A DNA stretch of 6,058 nt from Alphaproteobacteria bacterium (GTDB taxonomy: Bacteria > Pseudomonadota > Alphaproteobacteria > Micropepsales > Micropepsaceae), in the NCBI GenBank assembly GCA_947455695.1, contig CANGRN010000102.1, positions 1 through 6,058 of the forward strand, in the 5' to 3' direction. Positions 1 through 4,063 of this stretch are shown here, one piece after another (the stretch's first letter is position 1; every line of letters starts with the position of its first letter). A model generated the notes under the pieces. The model had not been told where the DNA came from. It saw nothing but the letters and a program-made list of their open reading frames with translations, and searched no databases. A program made the position numbers and the translations under genes.

Positions 1-490
1 CACGGCGCTGGCCGCCAAGATCGAGTTCGTCAAGCTGGAGACCGACAAGGGCTATGACATAGCCGGCGCCAGGGTCACCGGCACACGGCAGATGCACGGC
101 AACGATTCCTATGGCTACCGGATCGAGAAGGACGGCAAGACCGTGGTCTATACCACTGACTCCGAGCACAAGCCGGAAGACAAGGCCGAGATGCTGCGCG
201 CCGCCGATTTCTTCAAGGATGCCGATCTGGTGATCTTCGACGCCATGTATTCGCTGGCCGACTCGGTTTCCATGAAGGAAGACTGGGGCCATTCCAGCAA
301 CGTGATGGGCGTGGAATTGTGCCAGATGGCGGGCGCCAGGAAACTGTGCCTGTTCCACCACGAGCCCGTTTATGACGATGCCAGGCTGGAAGGGGTGTTC
401 CGCGAAACCATCCGGTTCGAGGAAATTACCCGCAGCGACAGGAAGCTGGACGTCGTGATCGCCTATGACGGGCTGGTCCTTGACGTTTAG
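1..490 (+). CDS. MBL-fold metallohydrolase, C-terminal part (5' end outside window)
   Basis: This is the last 162 residues of a metallo-beta-lactamase-fold hydrolase. The reading frame is open from base 2 and ends in TAG at 488-490. The start lies to the left of the window; the ATG at 92 is internal, because the upstream codons continue the same fold. Visible motifs are SYGYRIE followed by VVYTTDSEHK, where the Asp is the expected bridging metal ligand, then LVIFDAMYS, then WGHSSNVMGVELC with the His of the late GHS metal motif, and finally LCLFHHEPVYDD. The order D, GHS, HHxP resembles the RNase Z/phosphodiesterase-like branch of the superfamily. The first HxHxDH motif is not in view. The substrate is unknown; a phosphodiester or cyclic nucleotide is possible but unproven. 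It overlaps the CHASE2-phosphatase gene by 26 bp, so the two are probably co-transcribed and translationally coupled. Family-level call is firm; function is not. Confidence 0.85.
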   Translation, partial: TALAAKIEFVKLETDKGYDIAGARVTGTRQMHGNDSYGYRIEKDGKTVVYTTDSEHKPEDKAEMLRAADFFKDADLVIFDAMYSLADSVSMKEDWGHSSNVMGVELCQMAGARKLCLFHHEPVYDDARLEGVFRETIRFEEITRSDRKLDVVIAYDGLVLDV

Positions 491-2582
491 GGGACTTGGC
501 CGGCTATCGCTGACCGGCTGGGGCCGGCAGGCCGCCTGGGCGGTGCTGATCCCGTTTCTGGTCCTTCAGATCGCGGCGCCCCAGCTATTCGACACGCCGC
601 GCTTTGCCCTGTTCGATACCTACCAGCGCGTGATCCAGCGGCATGTCTTCCATCGCGTGCGGGTGGTTGCCATAGACCAGGCCAGCCAGGCGCGGATCGG
701 ACAATGGCCCTGGCCCCGCCACGTCCAGGCGGCGCTGCTATCCAAAATCCTCAAGGCCAGGCCCGCCGCGCTTGGAGTCGATATCGTCTGGTCCGAGCCC
801 GATTCCAATTCACCGGAACAATGGGCCCGCCAGGCCGCTGGCCTCGATCCCGCCCTGAAGTCCGCGCTGGCGAAGCTGCCGCACCATGATGCGATGCTGG
901 CCGCAGCGCTGCAGGACCAGCCGGTGGCAATCGGTGTCATGGGACTTCGCAAAGGCGACCAGCCCGATGCCGGCAGTTTTGCGCCCTTCCGCCTGCGCGG
1001 ACTGACGTCCCTCACCCAAGACGGCATGCCCGTCATACCGCCCGGATTGCTGCCATCCTTCACCACCACGATACGCAGCATTCCCGAACTGGACGGCGCC
1101 GCAGCCGGTCATGGCCTGCTGGCCACGGATTTTCGCACCGATACTATCTTCCGGCGCCTGCCCCTTGTTTCGCTGGTGAATGGCACGCCGGCGCCGGCCT
1201 TGAGCCTGGAGATGCTTCGGATCACCAACCGGGTGCCTGGCATCGAAATGCTTTTCTCGCGCGGCGGGGTGGAACGCGTCGCCGCCGGAAACTTCGTCGT
1301 TCCCACCCAGCGCGACGGCAGCATCTGGGTGCATTTCTCAACCCATGACGACAGCCGCTTCATCCCGGCGATGGATGTGCTGGACGGCAAGGTGCCGGCG
1401 TCCACCTTCGAGGGCCAGATGGTGCTGGTGGGCCTTACCGGCGTGGGCTTGCAGGACCAGCGCATGACGCCGCTGGGCCTGATGCCCGGCGTGGAAATTC
1501 AAGCCCAGCTGCTGGAAAATCTGCATGACGGCGACGTCGTGCAGAGGCCCGGCTGGACGGCATGGGCTGAACCCGCACTGACATTGTTGCTGGGATTGTT
1601 CCTGATCCTGATGCTTCCCATGCTGCGGCCGCGCTGGGAAATGCCCGTGATGGCCGCGATCCTGCTGTGTCTGGCGGCAACTGGGCTGGGCCTGTGGGCG
1701 GCAGGCCTGATCCTGTTCGATGTGGTGACGCCGGCGATCGGGCTGGGACTGACTTTGGCGGCGCTGTTGATCGGCGGCTTCGCCCAGGTGGACCGGCAGC
1801 GGCGGCGCCTGAAGATCGCCGCGGCCCGCACCGAGGGCGAACTGGAAGCTGCCCGCCGTATCCAGATGGGCATCCTGCCCGCATCCGCCAGCGTGGCCGG
1901 CGATGCGCGCTTCGACCTGGACGCGCTGATGGTCCCGGCCCGCCAGATCGGCGGGGATTTCTTCGACTTCTTCAAGATCGACGCCGATCACCTTTTCTTC
2001 GCGGTGGGCGATGTCAGCGGCAAGGGCATGCCTGCCGCCCTGTTCATGGCGCTGGGAAAATCCCTGTGCAAGAGCTGCGCCCTGCGTGGGGAACACGACA
2101 TCGGCGCCATCATCAACCGCGCCAACCGGGAGATCAGCCGCGACAATCCCGAAGTGCTGTTCATCACGCTCTTTGCCGGCATCCTCGACCTGCGGACAGG
2201 GGAGCTGCGCTTTTGCAATGCCGGACATGACGCGCCCTTCTTGCTGCGCGGGCATGAGGCGCCACACTCTCTCGAAGGCGTGGGCGGCCCGCCGCTCTGC
2301 ATCCTGGAGGATTTCGATTATCCCGAAGAGAGTGTCCGGATGGAGCCCGGCGACATGCTGTGCGTGATCACCGACGGCATCACCGAAGCCATGACGGCCC
2401 AGGGTGACGTGATGGGCCGGGAGCGGGCCGGGCAGGTCCTGGCGGCGTTGCCGGGCAAGGGCGGCGCCCATGCGGCGACCCAGGCGCTCCACCGGGCGAC
2501 GCATGATTTTGTGGCGGGCGCGGAAGCATCAGACGACCTGACGATCCTGACGGTGCGCTGGCAGGGACCTATTGCACCGTGA
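465..2582 (+). CDS. CHASE2-domain receptor with SpoIIE/RsbU-type PP2C serine phosphatase output
   Basis: This 705-residue protein is a membrane sensor phosphatase. A first transmembrane segment lies at about residues 23-41. The extracytoplasmic CHASE2 domain spans about 42-365, with its typical early block (VVAID near 67-71, QWPWPRH at 80-86, GVDIVWSEPD) and late block (VGLTGVGLQDQRMTPLG, MPGVEIQAQLL). Three more membrane helices follow at about 369-388, 392-415 and 420-440, then a charged signalling helix at 443-470 (EGELEAARRIQMGILP). The PP2C/SpoIIE domain runs from about 475 to 700. Its acidic metal ligands all appear intact: D498 in GGDFFDFF, D516 in GDVSGKGMPAALF, D637 in CVITDGITEAM, and D690/D691 in ASDDLTIL, with FCNAGHDAP between. 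Such domains dephosphorylate phosphoserine on STAS anti-anti-sigma proteins. CHASE2 is more often seen on cyclases or kinases. ATG 465 is the first start after an in-frame stop at 456-458; its Shine-Dalgarno is weak, suggesting coupling to the upstream gene. TTG 480 is an alternative. Confidence 0.93.
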   Translation: MTGWSLTFRGLGRLSLTGWGRQAAWAVLIPFLVLQIAAPQLFDTPRFALFDTYQRVIQRHVFHRVRVVAIDQASQARIGQWPWPRHVQAALLSKILKARPAALGVDIVWSEPDSNSPEQWARQAAGLDPALKSALAKLPHHDAMLAAALQDQPVAIGVMGLRKGDQPDAGSFAPFRLRGLTSLTQDGMPVIPPGLLPSFTTTIRSIPELDGAAAGHGLLATDFRTDTIFRRLPLVSLVNGTPAPALSLEMLRITNRVPGIEMLFSRGGVERVAAGNFVVPTQRDGSIWVHFSTHDDSRFIPAMDVLDGKVPASTFEGQMVLVGLTGVGLQDQRMTPLGLMPGVEIQAQLLENLHDGDVVQRPGWTAWAEPALTLLLGLFLILMLPMLRPRWEMPVMAAILLCLAATGLGLWAAGLILFDVVTPAIGLGLTLAALLIGGFAQVDRQRRRLKIAAARTEGELEAARRIQMGILPASASVAGDARFDLDALMVPARQIGGDFFDFFKIDADHLFFAVGDVSGKGMPAALFMALGKSLCKSCALRGEHDIGAIINRANREISRDNPEVLFITLFAGILDLRTGELRFCNAGHDAPFLLRGHEAPHSLEGVGGPPLCILEDFDYPEESVRMEPGDMLCVITDGITEAMTAQGDVMGRERAGQVLAALPGKGGAHAATQALHRATHDFVAGAEASDDLTILTVRWQGPIAP
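2550..2580. repeat. Inverted repeat in the overlap of two convergent genes
   Basis: The 7-bp arms ACGGTGC (2550-2556) and GCACCGT (2574-2580) are perfect reverse complements separated by 17 bases. The right arm lies in the 14-bp tail-to-tail overlap of the phosphatase gene (stop 2580-2582) and the OmpA-family gene (stop 2571-2569). No T-tract follows on either strand, so it is not a canonical intrinsic terminator. It could weakly structure either transcript's 3' end or be chance within two constrained reading frames. Confidence 0.3.
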
Positions 2583-3183
2583 TGTCCACGCTGCGGGCAG
2601 CTTCGCAGACAGGTGCCGAAGAATCCTTGCAATCGACATCCACGGGCACCTTTGCATCTCGCTTGCCACGCGCAACCGTCGTGATCTTGTAGTCGAGCGG
2701 CGGCGTTTTCGCCTTTTCCAGCGTCTCAAAGCGGGTCTTGATGATCTGGGCACGCGAAAGAGACAGCGCATCATTGTCACTGTCACTGCCCACCGGATCG
2801 GTATGCCCGGTGATGACGATTTCCGCCGCCGCGCGTTTGGCGATGTCGTCAAACACAGTCTGGAACTTGTCTTCCGAGTCCCTGGTCAAATCGTTTTTGC
2901 CATACACGAAATTGAGCTGGTACGTCGCGGGCGGGATCGGCCGTGCCGCAATGGCGTCATGAAATTCCTTGTCCACGCTTTCGGCAGTGGTCGTCATCAC
3001 ATGGCTGTCGCCCGGGTGATCGGAGGCATAGGCCCTGTCCAGCAGAACATCCTGGCCCTTGTTCGGGTGCACCACCACGCCGCCGATATGCCCATCGGAA
3101 GCCGGCAGCACCACCACCAGGTCCTTTGAGGCGCAGCCGGCCAGCGCGAGCGCGGCGAACAGGATCGCGGCAGGGCGGGACAT
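2569..3183 (-). CDS. OmpA-family outer-membrane lipoprotein (peptidoglycan-binding)
   Basis: This 204-residue protein is predicted to be a lipoprotein that anchors to or senses peptidoglycan. The N-terminus is a lipoprotein signal with lipobox LALAGC; the modified Cys would be C17, and Ala at +2 is compatible with export to the outer membrane. A short N-terminal region (about 20-80, with LVVVLPASDGHIGGVVVH) precedes a C-terminal OmpA/Pal-like domain at about 85-200. The signature VITGHTDPVGSDSDNDALSL then SRAQ gives D129 and R144. Their spacing of 15 matches the D/R pair that binds diaminopimelate in characterised OmpA proteins. Two late Cys (VDCKD and PVCEA) may form a disulfide. The start ATG at 3183-3181 is chosen for the lipobox and a GGGGAAGG ribosome site just upstream; the frame stays open far upstream but only across the FecR gene. 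It forms an operon with the FecR gene and ends 14 bp inside the convergent phosphatase gene. Confidence 0.9.
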   Translation of the reverse strand: MSRPAAILFAALALAGCASKDLVVVLPASDGHIGGVVVHPNKGQDVLLDRAYASDHPGDSHVMTTTAESVDKEFHDAIAARPIPPATYQLNFVYGKNDLTRDSEDKFQTVFDDIAKRAAAEIVITGHTDPVGSDSDNDALSLSRAQIIKTRFETLEKAKTPPLDYKITTVARGKRDAKVPVDVDCKDSSAPVCEAARSVDITVQ

Positions 3184-3641
3184 CAGCCTTCCCCATCCAC
3201 ATGCACGACGAACTCGGTGCCCTTTACACCCAGCTGTGCCGTGGGCGTCTCGATCTTCATGGCCTCGGGCGTCTGCTGCACGATCTGGCCGGACTTGGCT
3301 GCCAGGGTGCCGCGCGACAAAGCGGTGGTGAAAACCCCCGCCCGGGTGGTGGGGTCGAAACTGTATTGCTTCAGCACCAGCTTGCTGTTGGGGCCCAGGG
3401 ACATCATGCTGTTGTCCATGAAGGTGATGCCCACGGATGCGAGCTTGCCTGTCGTGACCGTGTCGGACTGAGATACGTGATCGCCGACATTGAGGGGGAC
3501 TGCTTGAGTCTGGTTCGCATGCAGCACAAAGACGTCGCCCTTCCTGGTCTTGACCTGGCCGATGCTGCCGTCCGCGGCTTGCGCGGCGCCTGCAAAAGCC
3601 AACGCGAGCGCCAGGCCCAAAGCCAATGATCTGATACGCAT
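3183..3641 (-). CDS. Secreted FecR-domain protein
   Basis: This 152-residue protein is predicted to be periplasmic. It has a clear Sec signal peptide with an n-region RIR, a hydrophobic Leu/Ala core and a cleavage site AQA|AD after residue 22. The rest is one FecR domain: GQVKTRKGDVFV, LNVGDHVSQSDTV, ITFMDNSMMSLGPNSKL, then FTTALSRGTLAAKSG and the closing TPTAQLGVKGTEFVVHV. Unlike the FecR of iron uptake, it has no cytoplasmic anti-sigma region and no transmembrane helix, and there is no FecI or TonB receptor beside it. A simple anti-sigma role is therefore unlikely. A periplasmic structural or ligand role is more plausible, perhaps towards the CHASE2 receptor, but that is inference from position. 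The ATG at 3641-3639 is preceded by GGGGG at 3654-3650. The stop overlaps the OmpA-family start by one base. Confidence 0.9.
   Translation of the reverse strand: MRIRSLALGLALALAFAGAAQAADGSIGQVKTRKGDVFVLHANQTQAVPLNVGDHVSQSDTVTTGKLASVGITFMDNSMMSLGPNSKLVLKQYSFDPTTRAGVFTTALSRGTLAAKSGQIVQQTPEAMKIETPTAQLGVKGTEFVVHVDGEG
3187..3194 (-). promoter_or_regulatory. Ribosome binding site of the OmpA-family gene
   Basis: On the minus strand GGGGAAGG is followed by CTG and then ATG, so the purine run sits a few bases before the start at 3183. It lies inside the end of the FecR gene, whose TGA shares its final A with this ATG (TGATG, 3185-3181). This supports the short start with the lipobox and suggests termination-reinitiation coupling between the two genes. 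Confidence 0.6.
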
Positions 3642-3642
3642 G
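3639..3642. promoter_or_regulatory. Shared palindromic CATG start site of two divergent genes
   Basis: The tetramer CATG is its own reverse complement. It supplies the ATG of the FecR gene on the minus strand (3641-3639) and the ATG of the RsbW-like ATPase gene on the plus strand (3640-3642). There is therefore no intergenic region, and the leaders and promoters of each gene must lie within the other's coding sequence. The FecR start is well supported. The ATPase start is the best fit to the domain boundary, but it has no obvious Shine-Dalgarno. Confidence 0.6.
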
Positions 3643-4056
3643 GAAAATTCCCCCGAGCCCCTGGACCTGCAATATGCCGCGACAATGGACGGCCTGTTTG
3701 CGGCGCTGCATGCGCTTGAACAAGCCTGCAACAACTGGAAGATGGACCGTGCCTTGGTATCACGCGCGCTGATTGTGGTCGAGGAACTTTTCTCCAACAC
3801 CATCAAGTACGGCTATGGCGGGCCTTGTGCGAAGCCTGTCCGGCTGCGCCTGTCGCCCTTGCCGGGACTTGCCATCACGTATGAGGATGACGCGCCGCCC
3901 TTCGACCCAACCCGTTGGAAAGCGCCGGACAACCACATGCTTCCGCTGGACACGCGTCCGGAAGGCCAGGCCGGGATTGCCGTGGTGATGGGGCTTTGTG
4001 CTCATGTGACCTACCAGCCCAGAGAGGGCGGCAACCGCCTGGTCCTGACCTTCTAG
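3640..4056 (+). CDS. RsbW/SpoIIAB-type ATP-binding protein (serine kinase / anti-sigma fold)
   Basis: This 138-residue protein is essentially one GHKL ATPase domain of the HATPase_c_2 type. The N-box VVEELFSNTIKYGYGG carries E49 and N53, with the same four-residue spacing as the catalytic Glu and Mg-binding Asn of SpoIIAB-like kinases. The D-box reads YEDDAPPFDP (D83/D84), and a G-box reads EGQAGIAVVMGLC (108-120). The ending VTYQPREGGNRLVLTF is typical. Such proteins phosphorylate a STAS partner on Ser and may bind a sigma factor. No STAS or sigma gene is in view, but the PP2C phosphatase upstream on the same strand is the natural antagonist. ATG 3640 is chosen because the domain begins at LDLQYAATMDGLF. 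An earlier start would only add antisense of the FecR signal peptide, and ATG 3685 would cut the first strand. No clear ribosome site is seen. Confidence 0.85.
   Translation: MENSPEPLDLQYAATMDGLFAALHALEQACNNWKMDRALVSRALIVVEELFSNTIKYGYGGPCAKPVRLRLSPLPGLAITYEDDAPPFDPTRWKAPDNHMLPLDTRPEGQAGIAVVMGLCAHVTYQPREGGNRLVLTF
3650..3654 (-). promoter_or_regulatory. Ribosome binding site of the FecR-domain gene
   Basis: On the minus strand a GGGGGAA run lies about 8 bases before the ATG at 3641-3639. It supports this start, which also places the signal peptide exactly at the N-terminus. The site lies inside codons 4-5 of the divergent ATPase gene, so the two genes share this DNA. Confidence 0.55.
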
Positions 4057-4063
4057 GCAGGAC
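4042..4063. terminator. Hairpin between convergent genes, possible bidirectional terminator
   Basis: Arms GTCCTG (4042-4047) and CAGGAC (4058-4063) pair perfectly. Inside them CCT (4049-4051) pairs with AGG (4055-4057), closing on a TCT loop. The result is a 9-bp stem with a single bulged A at 4048. It covers the ATPase stop codon (TAG, 4054-4056) and stops directly against the TAA (4066-4064) of the oxidoreductase gene, so it fills the only gap in the window. Neither strand shows a downstream T-tract, so the termination role is uncertain; 3'-end protection is also possible. Confidence 0.5.

Noticed and set aside
1338..2504. A 388-codon open frame on the minus strand antisense to the phosphatase gene
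   Set aside because: The plus-strand frame encodes complete CHASE2 and PP2C motifs. The antisense product is rich in Gln, His and Arg with no recognisable domain, as expected from high-GC codon shadowing.
2572..3629. Plus-strand open frames of 185 and 228 codons antisense to the OmpA and FecR genes
   Set aside because: No domain is recognisable, and the minus-strand frames carry signal peptides and family motifs. The region may still be transcribed on the plus strand, but I do not call proteins there.
3550..3639. Upstream starts (TTG 3550, ATG 3562) for the RsbW-like gene
   Set aside because: The added residues are antisense of the FecR signal peptide, and the ATPase fold already starts just after ATG 3640.
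3550..3640. TTGACC at 3550-3555 as a -35 element for the RsbW-like gene
   Set aside because: The bases about 17 bp downstream are GC-rich with no -10-like hexamer, and TGATAC near 3633 has no matching -35.
3184..3723. An N-terminal extension of the OmpA-family gene to a start at 3723
   Set aside because: It would run through the FecR gene in another frame. The internal ATG at 3183 has a ribosome site and begins an exact lipoprotein signal peptide.
3642..3740. A possible -10-like CATATT on the minus strand (about 3676-3671) for the FecR gene
   Set aside because: No acceptable -35 lies at the right distance, and such hexamers arise easily by chance. I also saw no convincing GGAAC-type general-stress promoter in this stretch.
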